Origin: Hydrogenimonas thermophila
Lineage (GTDB): Bacteria > Campylobacterota > Campylobacteria > Campylobacterales > Hydrogenimonadaceae
Assembly: GCF_900115615.1 (NCBI RefSeq)
Contig: NZ_FOXB01000013.1
Span: 1-50,275 of the forward strand
Direction: 5' to 3'
Length of the DNA stretch: 50,275 nt
Below are positions 36,695 to 46,628 of the stretch, one piece after another. Under the pieces are notes generated by a model. The model searched no databases. It was not told where the DNA came from and worked only from the letters and a program-made list of their open reading frames with translations. The position numbers and the translations under genes are program-made. Within the stretch, counting starts at the first letter, position 1. Each line of letters begins with the position of its first letter.

Positions 36695-37367
36695 AAATAT
36701 CTTCCAGCATTCCTAGAAGCTTTTCATAACTTATATTTGAGTCACTCTTTAAAATCTCTTGCATTACGACATTATCTTCTTTCCCATTCCAAACCTTCTT
36801 GTAAGAACCCTCTTTATAGCCGTGTTGCTGTCTAAATTGGTTGAGTGCATTTTTACCTATATAAAGTCGATATACATCATCAAAACTCATTCCTGTAGCA
36901 TCAACACACTCCCAAAATTGACCAATAAGTTCTTCTTGATATACTTCATCATCAGTTTTGATCAATGCCAGTGCCATCAATGTCTCAAATGGTTCTAACA
37001 ACTCATCTATTCTGCTGTTTTCACTCTCACTCCACTCTTTTGGAAGTTTTATACTGCTATTTTTCATTACTGAGACTGCAAGTTTAGCTGCATCTTCACT
37101 ACTTTGAAATTGTAAAAGATAACTCATTACAAAGTGCCAAATATCAACCATCTCTATCTTGATATTTTCCAAATCTATTCCACCGGCAATATTTTTCCAA
37201 TGCTTCCAGCTAAAACTATCGATTAATTCTGCACTCTCCATAACAATACAACGTTTCCAATTTATAACTTTTCCCTGCTTGGTAACACCATCACGCCAAT
37301 GAGGTCCGTTTGTATCGTCATTCAACCTCTCTTGCAATTTAAACATCTCTACCATTTTCTCAGTCAT
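36681..37367 (-). CDS. dut: Dimeric all-alpha dUTPase
   Basis: Campylobacter-type dUTPases hydrolyse dUTP (and dUDP) to dUMP, and belong to the all-alpha NTP pyrophosphatase group, unrelated to the trimeric form. The protein has the metal-binding segments MESAELIDSFSWKHWK and IEMVDIWHFVMSYLL, with E-x-x-E and E-x-x-D patterns, near residues 43-58 and 71-85. A second helical repeat (QEELIGQFWECVDATGMSFD; NALNQFRQQHGYKEG) completes the fold. Length 228. AAGGAG precedes the ATG. It overlaps murG. Confidence 0.9.
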   Translation of the reverse strand: MTEKMVEMFKLQERLNDDTNGPHWRDGVTKQGKVINWKRCIVMESAELIDSFSWKHWKNIAGGIDLENIKIEMVDIWHFVMSYLLQFQSSEDAAKLAVSVMKNSSIKLPKEWSESENSRIDELLEPFETLMALALIKTDDEVYQEELIGQFWECVDATGMSFDDVYRLYIGKNALNQFRQQHGYKEGSYKKVWNGKEDNVVMQEILKSDSNISYEKLLGMLEDIYATL

Positions 37368-37394
37368 GCTAAGGCTCCTTCGTAAGTTTGCTCT

Positions 37395-38771
37395 TTAAAT
37401 ATTAGTTTCATTTTTATACATAAAAATGTAGTAGCTTCCTTTTGTTTTTCCAATTTTTTTTAAAACACCTTTTTTAACTAGGTTAGATAAAATCTCTCTT
37501 GCTCTTCTCTCTTTTATGTTTAAAATTTTTTCTACATCATTTGAAACTATTTTTTCATTTTGTTTTAGAACTCTAACTATTTTTTCTTCTTCAAAAGATA
37601 ATTCGGCGATATTCGGCACTTTTTCGGCGCTATTCGGCACTTTTTCACCAGTTTTCCTATAAAAAACTATACTTATAAAATTTCCACTCTCATCTATTTC
37701 AAATTTGATTCCTTTTTCATCACATAATTTTTTAATCTTTCCAATGCCACTACCCCAACTTTCAATATATTTTAGTTCTCTAAATAAATTTGCCAAGACT
37801 CTGTTTCTAAGTTCACTTCTCCCACTCATCACTTCTTCAAGAGTTAGTCCATTTGGAAAACCACCTGGTGAAACAATCTCAACCATATCATCATAAACAG
37901 CTACTTTTATATCACTATTTCTTGTATAATCTCTATGTATAACTGCATTTAAAAGTGCTTCTCTAAGAGCAATCAAAGGAATTTCTAGCTCCTCTTTTAG
38001 TTGCAAACCTTCAACTTTTGCAAACAGATTTAGATGATTTTGTAAAAATTGTAAAGTATTATTTAAATTACTAAAGAGATCTTTATTAAACTCTTTTTTA
38101 TCTATAAATATCTCTTTCGTAACTCCTCTAAATCTCGCACACTTGATTGTGCTATTGTCAAATTTACCAAGGGTTATACATAAAGCATTTGTAGGTAAAT
38201 CACTACTATTTAAACTTTTAATCAGCTTCAAGTTTTTTAACTTTTTGTAGTCGCAACTTTTGCCTATTTTTTCAAACTCATTATAAATGATATTAAAATT
38301 TAAATTATCTAAACCTATTTCAAAATTCTCTTCTTCATCAAAACTTTTATTAAATCTTTGTCTTTGAAGCTCTGTTATCATTACCTCATCTGCAACTCTA
38401 TTTGTTGATCCAACTCTAATTATTGTACCTTTTAGCTTACCTTTGTTTTTTAAGTAATATGGTAAAAGTGAACCACGAAATACTTCAACTACTAAAACAA
38501 CTTTCCCATCTATATTTTGAGCATAAATTTCTGGTAAAATATTTGGATAACACAAATCACTTACAATTGAGCTAATCTTTTCTTCATACTCAAAAACTCT
38601 ATCTTCATCAATTCCAATAATTTCTCTTTTATCATTTACTCCAACTATGATCTTTCCGCCACTAGTATTGCTAAAAGCAATAACAGTTTTTGCAATTGCT
38701 TCATTTGATGGTAGTTTCTCTTTTAATTCAAGTTTTTTACTTTCACCTTTTTGGATTTCTTGTTTTAACAT
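37395..38771 (-). CDS. AlbA_2 (Schlafen-like) domain regulator with GHKL-like and winged-helix domains
   Basis: Residues 1-130 form the AlbA_2 domain: ESKKLELKEKLPSNEAIAKT, FSNTSGGKIIVGVND, RVGSTNRVADE. The middle holds the ATPase_c_4 part typical of these proteins: ALREALLNAVIHRDYT and SPGGFPNGLT, with RNRVLANLFRELKYIESWGSGIGKI. The C-terminal ~65 residues are a winged helix (ILNIKERRAREILSNLVKKG). A small tandem repeat, EKVPNSAEKVPNIAE, joins them. Such proteins are often called RecG-like or transcriptional regulators. Here the gene separates dut from ftsW and is probably an acquired cassette. Confidence 0.85.
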   Translation of the reverse strand: MLKQEIQKGESKKLELKEKLPSNEAIAKTVIAFSNTSGGKIIVGVNDKREIIGIDEDRVFEYEEKISSIVSDLCYPNILPEIYAQNIDGKVVLVVEVFRGSLLPYYLKNKGKLKGTIIRVGSTNRVADEVMITELQRQRFNKSFDEEENFEIGLDNLNFNIIYNEFEKIGKSCDYKKLKNLKLIKSLNSSDLPTNALCITLGKFDNSTIKCARFRGVTKEIFIDKKEFNKDLFSNLNNTLQFLQNHLNLFAKVEGLQLKEELEIPLIALREALLNAVIHRDYTRNSDIKVAVYDDMVEIVSPGGFPNGLTLEEVMSGRSELRNRVLANLFRELKYIESWGSGIGKIKKLCDEKGIKFEIDESGNFISIVFYRKTGEKVPNSAEKVPNIAELSFEEEKIVRVLKQNEKIVSNDVEKILNIKERRAREILSNLVKKGVLKKIGKTKGSYYIFMYKNETNI

Positions 38772-38805
38772 CTTATTATCTTTTTAATACGTTATATATT
38801 CATCT

Positions 38806-39987
38806 CTACATTTTAACTTTCTTGCTCATAGAAAGAGCCAGACCAACTCCTATTGACATAGCAACAATTTGAGAACCGCCATAACTTAAAAATGGTACAG
38901 CAATACCTTTAAGAGGTATAACCCCGCTGATACCAAGGGCATTTATTAAAAATGCAAAACCTATGATCATTGCTAAACCAGCACAATAGAGATAATTGAC
39001 ATTGTTATCACTTCGTCCAGCAATTTTAAGTAGTCTAAAAATAACAACCATCAAAAGCATTACAACAGCTGCTACACCAAGGACTCCTATCTCTTCAGCC
39101 ATCCCTGCAAGCACGAAATCCGTATGTACTTCACTTAAAAAGCCAAGTTTTAAAACTCCATTTCCAAGACCAACCCCAAAGAGTCCACCATTGTGAATTG
39201 CGTGTAAAGAGTTACTGATCTGGTACGGCTCTTCTGCCAAATTTACTTTTGGAACTGCACTTGCCCATTGAGGAAAAATCTTGGCAATACTGTTTTGAAT
39301 CATATAGTACCAGCCTTTAAAACGCTCAATACGGTGGGGAGAGGTAACAACAAACCCTGCTATAGCAATTGCTCCAACAAGAATAGATGCACCAAAAAAC
39401 TTTAAACTGCTACCTGCAAATATCATCATTCCCAAAAGTGTAAGTGCCAGCAAAACTACCTGTCCCAAGTCATTTTGAAAAATAGCAATTATAAACATTA
39501 CAGCAATAAATATTATGAAATATGGCAACAGCATGGAAAGCTCTTCTTTTAGGGTATATCGAAACTCTTTTGAGCGTTCCATATGTTTAGGTAATACTTT
39601 ACGGGAAAAACTCCATGCAATGAAATAGGCAAATCCAATCTTAAAAAACTCAACAGGTGCCAAAGATAGTGGACCTAAGCGAATCCATCGTTTTGCCCCT
39701 CCAACTTCTCTGGCTATAGACTCAGGCAAAAACGGAATAGCAATCATCATTAATGCAGAGATAATAAAAATAGAAAATCCAATTTTTGTAGCTACTTTGT
39801 TTGAATCTTGTCGTGCAATAAACCACATTAAAAAAATTCCAATCATTCCAGCACTAAATTGACGTATAAAAAAGTGCCATGGCTGTACATTAAAAAGTAG
39901 CACAGTATATGCTGAGAGCGAATAACTGAAAATTATTCCAATAACAATTAAAGCAGTAGTAGCTAAAAATAGAGGTCTGTCTATCAT
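38806..39987 (-). CDS. ftsW: FtsW, SEDS-family peptidoglycan polymerase
   Basis: About ten membrane helices and SEDS-family motifs: GGAKRWIRLGPLSLAPVEFFK, FQNDLGQVVLL, SLHAIHNGGLFGVGLGNGV, HTDFVLAGMAEEIG and the C-terminal IPLKGIAVPFLSYGGSQ. The Asp of the H-T-D-F loop is a conserved catalytic-region residue. Length 393 is normal. FtsW polymerises septal glycan strands with the class B PBP FtsI, which is encoded 3 kb away at 42315-44117. The AlbA_2 gene lies between ftsW and dut-murG. Confidence 0.94.
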   Translation of the reverse strand: MIDRPLFLATTALIVIGIIFSYSLSAYTVLLFNVQPWHFFIRQFSAGMIGIFLMWFIARQDSNKVATKIGFSIFIISALMMIAIPFLPESIAREVGGAKRWIRLGPLSLAPVEFFKIGFAYFIAWSFSRKVLPKHMERSKEFRYTLKEELSMLLPYFIIFIAVMFIIAIFQNDLGQVVLLALTLLGMMIFAGSSLKFFGASILVGAIAIAGFVVTSPHRIERFKGWYYMIQNSIAKIFPQWASAVPKVNLAEEPYQISNSLHAIHNGGLFGVGLGNGVLKLGFLSEVHTDFVLAGMAEEIGVLGVAAVVMLLMVVIFRLLKIAGRSDNNVNYLYCAGLAMIIGFAFLINALGISGVIPLKGIAVPFLSYGGSQIVAMSIGVGLALSMSKKVKM

Positions 39988-40050
39988 GTTTTCTCGTAAA
40001 AGATTTTTTGATATTATATGCTACTTTAACTGATAAAAGGTTTGTCTCTT

Positions 40051-40989
40051 ATGATACTCCATAATCTATTACTTACAATTTTGTTTCTGCTCTTACTAAA
40101 TGGATGTGAATCAACAAACCATAATGTTGAGAAACCAATAGAACCATCATTTATTCAATACTCCGTAAAATCATATAAACAGACAATGCAAATTTTAGAC
40201 AGATTGGGATATACACAAGAAAAATTTAAAAAAGGAATGAAAAAAATACCAAAAGTTTTAATAACTCATATAGCAATGAGATGGGGAAGAGATGCAAAAA
40301 AGATTCCTGTATCTACCAAAAAAAGTATCTTTTTAAGGTTAATGGCATCTGAAGCTCTTATTGCCAATGAAGAGGTAAAAAAAGATAGAGAAAAACTTTT
40401 GTCAATTATAAATAAAATTGGACACAGCCCAATAACTCGTCAAGAGTCTGAATGGCTTAGAAATATAGCTAAAAAGTATAAAGTTATAAAGTCTGATTCA
40501 GATATTTTGTCAAAAAAAGAGATTAATAAACTTGTTCAAAGAGTTGATACTGTTCCTCCATCTTTAATAGTCGCTCAAGGTGCAATAGAGAGTGGATGGG
40601 GTACATCCAGATTTGCAGTTGAAGGAAATGCTCTCTTTGGTCAGTGGAGCTTTAGCAATAAAGCACTAAAACCAAAAAATCAACGTAAACACCTTGGAAA
40701 CTATGGTCTTGCAACATTTGATACACCGCTTGATTCAATAAGATCATATATTTTAAATTTAAATACTCATCCGGCATATAAAGAGTTTCGCAAACGAAGG
40801 ATGATGCTAAGAAAAGCCAACCTTCCGCTAACAGGCATAGCACTGACAGATACACTAAAATCATACTCAGAAAGAGGAGAAGAGTATGTTAATGACTTAA
40901 ACCGCTTAATAAAGTCAAATCACCTTGAATGGTTGGATTATGCACAGTTAAGCAGTGAAAAACCTGTTATAATTCATCCAGAAGAGTAG
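40051..40989 (+). CDS. Lipoprotein glucosaminidase (Bax/FlgJ-type)
   Basis: A lipoprotein signal ends in LLLNGC (Cys19 from ATG 40051). The C-terminal half is a Mannosyl-glycoprotein endo-beta-N-acetylglucosaminidase-type domain, PPSLIVAQGAIESGWGTSRF followed by AVEGNALFGQWSF, with the catalytic Glu in AIESGWG. Bax-family members cleave peptidoglycan glycan strands. The gene lies directly before flgB, so a role in letting the flagellar rod through the wall is possible but unproven. I chose ATG 40051, which is 10 bases after AAAAGG; the TTG at 40042 is too close to that site. Confidence 0.85.
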   Translation: MILHNLLLTILFLLLLNGCESTNHNVEKPIEPSFIQYSVKSYKQTMQILDRLGYTQEKFKKGMKKIPKVLITHIAMRWGRDAKKIPVSTKKSIFLRLMASEALIANEEVKKDREKLLSIINKIGHSPITRQESEWLRNIAKKYKVIKSDSDILSKKEINKLVQRVDTVPPSLIVAQGAIESGWGTSRFAVEGNALFGQWSFSNKALKPKNQRKHLGNYGLATFDTPLDSIRSYILNLNTHPAYKEFRKRRMMLRKANLPLTGIALTDTLKSYSERGEEYVNDLNRLIKSNHLEWLDYAQLSSEKPVIIHPEE

Positions 40990-41002
40990 ATAAATCAAAA
41001 AT

Positions 41003-41020
41003 TTGGAATGGTTTTTGCTT
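41003..41020 (+). promoter_or_regulatory. sigma-54 promoter of the flgBC-fliE operon
   Basis: TTGGAATGGTTTTTGCTT carries GG and GC exactly 10 bases apart and matches the Campylobacter sigma-54 form TTGGAAC-N5-TTGCTT. It lies about 32 bases before the flgB ATG. Rod genes of this phylum are known to be RpoN/FlgR-controlled, so this placement is expected. Confidence 0.85.
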
Positions 41021-41051
41021 GGATAAATTTACAGTTGACAGGAGGGTTTAG

Positions 41052-41474
41052 ATGGAGATAAATCACGCACATACCTTAATGGCTAAAGCTCTTGATTATA
41101 GGGCATTAAGACAAGATTTAATAAGCTCAAACATTGCAAATGTAGATACACCTTTTTATCGTTCAAGAGATATTCTTTTTGAAGATGCTTTAGTAAAAGA
41201 GCGTGAAAAACTTCATAACCTTCCATCTAAAAAGTTGCAAATGGCTGTAACAAGTCCAATGCACCTTCAAGGTAACGAGAATGATTTTCCTCCAAAAGCA
41301 GAGATTTTCTTCCGCGATGGACATATGGCAAGAAATGATGGAAATACCGTTGACCTTGATGTAGAGACAACCGAAATGGCAAAAAACGGTACTATGTACA
41401 ATGCATTGGTTATGGCATTAAAGAAAAACAGTATGCTATTTAAAAGTGTCATAGACTCTTCAGCAAAAATATAA
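41052..41474 (+). CDS. flgB: Flagellar basal-body rod protein FlgB
   Basis: Proximal rod subunit of the flagellum. The N-terminal rod motif LISSNIANVDTPFYRSRDI and the C-terminal amphipathic helix (VDLDVETTEMAKNGTMYNAL onward) are typical; length 140. GGAGGG precedes the ATG. It is the first gene of flgB-flgC-fliE-ftsI, behind a sigma-54 promoter. Secreted through the flagellar export gate without a cleaved signal. Confidence 0.96.
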   Translation: MEINHAHTLMAKALDYRALRQDLISSNIANVDTPFYRSRDILFEDALVKEREKLHNLPSKKLQMAVTSPMHLQGNENDFPPKAEIFFRDGHMARNDGNTVDLDVETTEMAKNGTMYNALVMALKKNSMLFKSVIDSSAKI

Positions 41475-41486
41475 AGGGATTGATAG

Positions 41487-41981
41487 ATGAGTTTTTTAAA
41501 CAGTTTTGATATAAACGGTTACGGACTTTCAGCGCAACGTTTCCGTGTAAATGTCATCAGCTCAAACATCGCCAATGCAAACACAACACGCACAGATGAA
41601 GGCGGTCCATACAGAAGACGAGAAGTTGTTTTTAAATCTTTCAATTTTGATAAAGTTTTAAATAGTAAAATTGAAGAAAAGAGTGATTTTCTTCCATATG
41701 AAGATCCTTTGGATGAAGGAATGGAAAACAAAACGGCAGTTCCACCTTTAATGGGTGTATTAGTTGACAAAGTTGTACGTGACGACAGTGAACCTAAAAT
41801 GAAATATGACCCTTCTCATCCAGATGCTAATGCCGAAGGGTATGTTGCCTATCCAAATATTAACCCTGTCGTCGAAATGGCCGATCTTATAGAAGCTACA
41901 AGAGCTTACCAAGCAAATGTAGCAGCATTTCAAAGTGTCAAATCAATGGCAACAAGTGCAATAGATCTGCTAAAAGCGTAG
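41487..41981 (+). CDS. flgC: Flagellar basal-body rod protein FlgC
   Basis: Rod subunit with the conserved N-terminal VISSNIANANTTRTDEGGPY, the internal GYVAYPNINPVVEMADLIEA segment and a C-terminal coil (RAYQANVAAFQSVKSMATSA). Length 164 agrees with the family. It begins 12 bases after flgB and is followed by fliE after 17 bases. Confidence 0.96.
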   Translation: MSFLNSFDINGYGLSAQRFRVNVISSNIANANTTRTDEGGPYRRREVVFKSFNFDKVLNSKIEEKSDFLPYEDPLDEGMENKTAVPPLMGVLVDKVVRDDSEPKMKYDPSHPDANAEGYVAYPNINPVVEMADLIEATRAYQANVAAFQSVKSMATSAIDLLKA

Positions 41982-41998
41982 TTAACAAGGATTAAGTG

Positions 41999-42304
41999 AT
42001 GGATAAAAACATTCAGAGTATTGGGCAGCTTTCAACAAATGATCTGCTTCAATCTAAAAACAAGAGTACAGCTAAAGTTGAAGGTAGTAGTTTTGGCGAT
42101 GTTCTCAAAAAGTCCATCGGAGAGGTAAACGATATACAAAAAGCCGGTGAAAAAGCGATGGAAGATATGGCAACCGGACAAGTAAAAGATTTGCATCAAG
42201 CTGCACTGGCTATTGACAAAGCTGAAATGAATATGAAACTTATGCTTGAAGTAAGAAACAAAGCTATAAACGCTTACAAAGAGATTCTGCGTACACAAAT
42301 CTAA
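41999..42304 (+). CDS. fliE: Flagellar hook-basal body protein FliE
   Basis: Small helical protein (101 residues) that links the MS ring and export gate to the rod. The C-terminal half has the family pattern DLHQAALAIDKAEMNMKLML then EVRNKAINAYKEILR. AAGGA lies 8 bases before ATG 41999; a GTG directly before it (41996) is an alternative start. Ten bases separate it from the penicillin-binding protein gene. Confidence 0.94.
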   Translation: MDKNIQSIGQLSTNDLLQSKNKSTAKVEGSSFGDVLKKSIGEVNDIQKAGEKAMEDMATGQVKDLHQAALAIDKAEMNMKLMLEVRNKAINAYKEILRTQI

Positions 42305-42314
42305 CAGGACTGCC

Positions 42315-44117
42315 GTGTCAAATTTTTTCTCATCTTCAAAAGAACTGGACGAACGTATTGGTAAAAAGACCAAACTTCTCCTGCTTCTTATTATATTTAC
42401 TTTTGGTATATTTGTCTTTATTGGCTCTATCTCACACACTGCTATAAAAGAACGCCATATTCCACGACTTGTTATCAGTGAAACAAACAGAGCTTTACGT
42501 GGAGATATACTGAGTAAAGAGGGTTTTAAACTAGCATTTAGCCAAAAACTATATAAAGCTATGGTAAATACCTACAACATTGATCCTGACAAAAAAGATC
42601 TTTTTATAAAACTTTTTAGCATCTACAGTGGAATTAGTGAAAAGACAATTAGAAAACGGGTAAGCAAAAAGGGAAATGTTGTTCTATCTTACTCTATAGA
42701 TGCTAACCGAGCCAAATATCTAAAAGAGTTGGCACGAAAACTTCGAATTTTAAAAGTATTTATTCCATATGAAGATAAAAAAGGTCATATCATCAAGTAT
42801 GGTCTTAGCCTTACAGAGAGTGGAGAATCAAGAATTTTTTCATACAAAGATAGCTTTGAACCTATTTTAGGCTTTATGAAAAAGAGTGAAGATGATGGCT
42901 TTACCAGACCAATTGGTGTTAAAGGATTGGAAAAGTCATACCAAGAGGCACTACGTCCCATACAAAATGGCATTGTTGAAGGATTAAGAGATATTGGAAA
43001 CAGTATTATTTTAGATGGAAACAGTTTTGTTAAACCACCTATTAATGGAATGACCCTTCTTTTGAATATTCCAATGAGTCTGCAAAAAAGCATTGAAGTA
43101 GTTTTACAGAAAGCTAAACGTGAATTGCAGGCAAAAGAGATTGTAGCCATTGTTATGGATTCTAAAACAGGAAAAATCAGAGCAATGGCAACTTCAAACA
43201 GATTTGATCCAAGCCACATAAGAAAGAGAGATTACCCTTCACTAAATGTAACTGCTATAGAATATACTTACGAGCCAGGTTCTGTTATAAAACCAATCAC
43301 ATTCTCTTTATTACTGCAAAATCACAGAGTAAATCCATATGACATTGTTAGAACCTATAATGGTCGCTATAAACTTGGACGCAAAATCATTACTGACGAA
43401 CATAGAGAAGAGTGGATGAGTGCAGAAAATGTCATAGTTTACTCTTCAAACATAGGAATTGCTCAGCTGGCTCAACGTCTTGATGGAATTGACTTTATTG
43501 AAGGATTTAAAAAATTTGGGTTTACCCAAAAAACAGGCATAGACCTTCCATATGAACATGTTGGAATTATGCCAAATACTCTACAGATGGAAAATGAAAT
43601 TTACAAAGCTACTGTAGGCTATGGGTATGGAATAAGAACTACACTCATACAACTAGTATGTGCATATAATGCTTTCAACAACAATGGTCGTATTTTAGAA
43701 CCTAAAATTGTAGATACCATCATAGACCATACAGGTAAAAGGTACCAAGTTGAATCATTTACAGAGCCAAAACAAGCTATAACTGCAGCAACTGCGACAC
43801 AGATGAATAAAATACTTCAAAAAGTTGTAAAGAAAGGAACAGGTAAAAAAGCCAGAACAGAAGGTTTAATTATTGGTGGAAAAACCGGTACTGCTCACAT
43901 AGCTTCTAAAAAAGGTGGTTATGCTCAACTATATAACAGTACCTTCATAGGATTTGCTAATGATAAAAAACATCGCTATACTATAGGTGTACTGGTTAGA
44001 GAGCCTAAAAAACCACATAGCTACTATGCTTCACAATCTGCTGTACCCGTCTTTAAACAAATTGTTGATGTTTTGGTTGAGCAGGGAGAGTTGATCCCTG
44101 AACGCTCAAACCCATAA
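42315..44117 (+). CDS. ftsI: Class B penicillin-binding protein (FtsI/PBP3-like transpeptidase)
   Basis: Cross-links septal peptidoglycan. A membrane helix (about 22-42) is followed by the non-catalytic dimerisation region ([20 protein letters not shown]) and the transpeptidase domain: SVIK (in [12 protein letters not shown]), SSN ([12 protein letters not shown]) and KTG (IGGKTGTAH). Length 600. GTG at 42315 is the start, 10 bases after fliE; placement behind flgBC-fliE is common in this phylum. Its end overlaps the convergent panC by 12 bases. Confidence 0.93.
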   Translation: MSNFFSSSKELDERIGKKTKLLLLLIIFTFGIFVFIGSISHTAIKERHIPRLVISETNRALRGDILSKEGFKLAFSQKLYKAMVNTYNIDPDKKDLFIKLFSIYSGISEKTIRKRVSKKGNVVLSYSIDANRAKYLKELARKLRILKVFIPYEDKKGHIIKYGLSLTESGESRIFSYKDSFEPILGFMKKSEDDGFTRPIGVKGLEKSYQEALRPIQNGIVEGLRDIGNSIILDGNSFVKPPINGMTLLLNIPMSLQKSIEVVLQKAKRELQAKEIVAIVMDSKTGKIRAMATSNRFDPSHIRKRDYPSLNVTAIEYTYEPGSVIKPITFSLLLQNHRVNPYDIVRTYNGRYKLGRKIITDEHREEWMSAENVIVYSSNIGIAQLAQRLDGIDFIEGFKKFGFTQKTGIDLPYEHVGIMPNTLQMENEIYKATVGYGYGIRTTLIQLVCAYNAFNNNGRILEPKIVDTIIDHTGKRYQVESFTEPKQAITAATATQMNKILQKVVKKGTGKKARTEGLIIGGKTGTAHIASKKGGYAQLYNSTFIGFANDKKHRYTIGVLVREPKKPHSYYASQSAVPVFKQIVDVLVEQGELIPERSNP

Positions 44118-44927
44118 ATTATCTATAAGACGAGTCTTCCCTACTTTTGCCGCAACAAGAATAATACTGTTTTGTATCTTAACTTTTTTCAAAGGTCTAA
44201 AGTCTCTATCTACAATGGCAATATACTCTACATCTATATCTTTCATAATTTCAGACATTTTAGCTTCAATTACTTCACTTGAAAATTCACCCGCCATAAT
44301 AAGCCTTGAAGCAGCTTTTAAAGCACGTGAAATTGACAAAGCACGCTCTCTTTCCTCAGCAGAGAGATATACATTTCGGCTACTAAGAGCTAATCCGTCA
44401 TCTTCTCTAACTGTCTCAACAGGAACTATCTCATAAGGTAAAAAGAGATCTTTAGCCATCTTTTGCAAAATTACAAGTTGCTGTGCATCTTTCTTTCCAA
44501 AATATGCTCTGTCAGGCTGTACAAGATTTAAAAGTTTCATTACAATCTGAACAACTCCGTCAAAGTGTCCAGGACGACGATTACCCTCTAAAATATACCC
44601 AAGGTAGGAAGGAGCTTTAAGCTTAACCTCATCAGAGTGGTACATAGAAGAGATTTCTGGCATAAATAGAATATCAACTCCGGCAACTTCACAAATCTTT
44701 TTGTCAGCCTCTTCTCGTCTTGGGTATTTGTCCAAATCCTCACCAGGCAAAAACTGAGTTGGGTTTACAAATATAGATACAACTACATTATCATTCTCAG
44801 CTCTAGCCTTTTGTATAAGAGAGAGATGACCTTGATGCAAAGCACCCATTGTAGGAACAAATCCTACACTGCCTGAAAATTTACTAATAGCATCTTTAAG
44901 TTCTTTTATATCTTTTGCAATTTTCAT
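44106..44927 (-). CDS. panC: Pantoate-beta-alanine ligase
   Basis: Last step of pantothenate synthesis: ATP-dependent joining of pantoate and beta-alanine. Family motifs are [15 protein letters not shown] with the HxGH ATP-binding site, [34 protein letters not shown] and DGLALSSRN. Length 273 from ATG 44927, which has AAAGG just upstream; a TTG immediately before it is less likely. No panB, panD or panE is adjacent. Confidence 0.95.
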   Translation of the reverse strand: MKIAKDIKELKDAISKFSGSVGFVPTMGALHQGHLSLIQKARAENDNVVVSIFVNPTQFLPGEDLDKYPRREEADKKICEVAGVDILFMPEISSMYHSDEVKLKAPSYLGYILEGNRRPGHFDGVVQIVMKLLNLVQPDRAYFGKKDAQQLVILQKMAKDLFLPYEIVPVETVREDDGLALSSRNVYLSAEERERALSISRALKAASRLIMAGEFSSEVIEAKMSEIMKDIDVEYIAIVDRDFRPLKKVKIQNSIILVAAKVGKTRLIDNLWV

Positions 44928-45008
44928 CAATAACCTTTATATAAAGTAAACATCTGTAAGCGACTTAATATAGTATAATTACGCAATTATATCAAAGGGA
45001 TGAGTCCA

Positions 45009-46118
45009 ATGGATAGTTATGAATTTTCAGAACTTATGAAAAAACTCAAGACAAAAGTTGAAAATATCAAAAATATTATTAAACCAGATACAATTAAGAA
45101 GAGACTGGCTGAAATCTCTGAAATGGAGATGCAAGAAGACTTTTGGAGTGATGCCAAAAAGGCTGGTGATATTCAAAAAGAGAAGAACCGATTAGAGCGC
45201 ATCTTGAAACGATATGAAGATGCTGAAGGTGCAGTGAGTGATGCTCTGGATCTTTTTGAAATGGCAACAGAAGAGAAAGATGAAGAGACTCTGGAGCAAC
45301 TCTTTTCAGAAGCACCTGAAATAGAAGAGCGTGTTAATAAAGTAGAGATAGAAGTTATGCTAAGCGGTCCACATGATGCAAACAATGCCATCGTCTCCAT
45401 TCATCCAGGTGCAGGTGGTACAGAGAGCCAAGATTGGGCAAGCATACTTTATAGAATGTATCTAAGATGGGCAGAAAGACATGGCTTTAAAGTTGAAGTT
45501 CTAGACTACCAAGAGGGTGAAGAAGCAGGCATAAAAGATGTAAGTTTCATCATTAAAGGTGAAAATGCTTACGGGTACTTGAAAGTTGAGAATGGAATTC
45601 ACCGCTTGGTTAGAATAAGCCCATTTGACTCAAATGCAAGACGGCATACATCTTTTACATCTGTTATGGTTTCACCTGAAATTGATGATGACATAGATAT
45701 TGAAATAGAAGATAAAGATTTGCGCATAGACACATACCGTGCTTCTGGTGCAGGTGGTCAGCACGTCAACAAAACTGAAAGTGCTATACGCATTACGCAT
45801 ATACCTACAGGCATCGTTGTACAGTGCCAAAATGACCGCAGTCAGCACAAAAACAAAGCAACTGCAATGAAAATGCTAAAGTCAAGACTTTATGAGCTAG
45901 AGCTTGAAAAGAAAAAAGCTGAAGCAGATGGCATAGAAAAGAGTGAAATTGGCTGGGGACACCAGATACGATCTTATGTTTTAGCTCCTTACCAACAAGT
46001 AAAAGATACACGAAGCGGTCAAGCATTCAGCAATGTAGATGCCATACTAGATGGTGACATAGACAAACTCATAGAAGGTGTGCTAATAGCCGAAGCAGAA
46101 AAAGGCAAACAGGAGTAA
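45009..46118 (+). CDS. prfB: Peptide chain release factor 2
   Basis: Releases peptides at UGA and UAA. The anticodon-like tripeptide SPF (in [16 protein letters not shown]) identifies RF2, and [13 protein letters not shown] holds the catalytic GGQ. The coding sequence is continuous, without the programmed frameshift of many bacteria. ATG 45009 (MDSYEFSEL) is chosen because AAAGGG ends directly at the alternative ATG 45000, leaving no spacing for it, and Helicobacter RF2 begins at the same place. 369 residues. Followed after 2 bases by a small Cys-rich gene. Confidence 0.96.
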   Translation: MDSYEFSELMKKLKTKVENIKNIIKPDTIKKRLAEISEMEMQEDFWSDAKKAGDIQKEKNRLERILKRYEDAEGAVSDALDLFEMATEEKDEETLEQLFSEAPEIEERVNKVEIEVMLSGPHDANNAIVSIHPGAGGTESQDWASILYRMYLRWAERHGFKVEVLDYQEGEEAGIKDVSFIIKGENAYGYLKVENGIHRLVRISPFDSNARRHTSFTSVMVSPEIDDDIDIEIEDKDLRIDTYRASGAGGQHVNKTESAIRITHIPTGIVVQCQNDRSQHKNKATAMKMLKSRLYELELEKKKAEADGIEKSEIGWGHQIRSYVLAPYQQVKDTRSGQAFSNVDAILDGDIDKLIEGVLIAEAEKGKQE

Positions 46119-46120
46119 AA

Positions 46121-46336
46121 ATGAGTGCAGGATGGAGTTGCTCACACCAAATTGGAAATATCTGCGATCTAATAAACAGACCTTGCGAACCAGGTATGAA
46201 AGGCTGCACCCTTTATGGGAAAGCAGTCTTTGCAGACCCTAAAACGCCATCAAACGAAGCAGTACGCCGCAGAGAAGAGATGCAAAGAAAAAAAGAGATG
46301 GAAGAGCTTATGAAAAATGCGGCAAAAGGGTTTTAA
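46121..46336 (+). CDS. Small Cys-rich conserved protein
   Basis: 71 residues with four Cys in the N-terminal half (WSCSHQIGNICDLINRPCEP and KGCTLYGK) and a charged helical tail (RRREEMQRKKEMEELMKN). The Cys spacing could bind a metal. It starts 2 bases after prfB with a GGAG site and is surely cotranscribed. Function unknown. Confidence 0.75.
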   Translation: MSAGWSCSHQIGNICDLINRPCEPGMKGCTLYGKAVFADPKTPSNEAVRRREEMQRKKEMEELMKNAAKGF

Positions 46337-46427
46337 CTATCCTAACAAACCATAATTAAGGAAACGCTTCAAATTTTGTATAAATCCAAAATAAATATAA
46401 AGAAGGATTTACAATAATGAAAGCACA

Positions 46428-46449
46428 GGCAAATATAACAATATTTGCC
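46428..46449. other. Perfect 9-bp hairpin in a gene-poor stretch
   Basis: GGCAAATAT-AACA-ATATTTGCC lies in the 290-base gap after the Cys-rich gene, followed by ATTTATTAC on the plus strand. It may terminate the prfB operon. It sits inside a possible 22-codon ORF (46417-46485) with an AAGGA site, but I see no further support for that ORF. The rest of the gap up to the 88-bp repeat holds nothing recognisable. Confidence 0.45.
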
Positions 46450-46535
46450 ATTTATTACAAAAGTGTTTATATGCAATATAATTGAAAAAGTGATAGCACA
46501 TTGAAGCATTACACTCCACTGACTTTATCTTACAC

Positions 46536-46623
46536 AATTATTGGTTTTTTTGGTTGCCACTTAGACAGCGTATTAGATATAATAAGAGTATGAGTCCCGA
46601 AGATGAGGTTCGGGGGAAAGGAG
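46536..46623 (+). repeat. 88-bp promoter/leader repeat, copy A
   Basis: Identical over 88 bases to 48230-48317. It contains a sigma-70 promoter (TTGCCA 46554-46559, 18-base spacer, TATAAT 46578-46583), a leader hairpin CCCGAA (46596-46601) / TTCGGG (46609-46614), and an AAAGGAG ribosome-binding site at the 3' edge. The repeat ends right at that site, so each copy supplies a full expression start to the following gene. Confidence 0.9.
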
Positions 46624-46628
46624 ATATT

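Noticed and set aside
45009-46118. Programmed frameshift in prfB
   Set aside because: The reading frame is continuous from ATG to stop; no in-frame TGA or CTTTGA slip site near the start.
46554-46628. In-frame N-terminal extension of the 46629 gene through the repeat
   Set aside because: It would be translated from the promoter itself, and in copy B the same bases are in a different frame from the gene, so the region is an untranslated leader.
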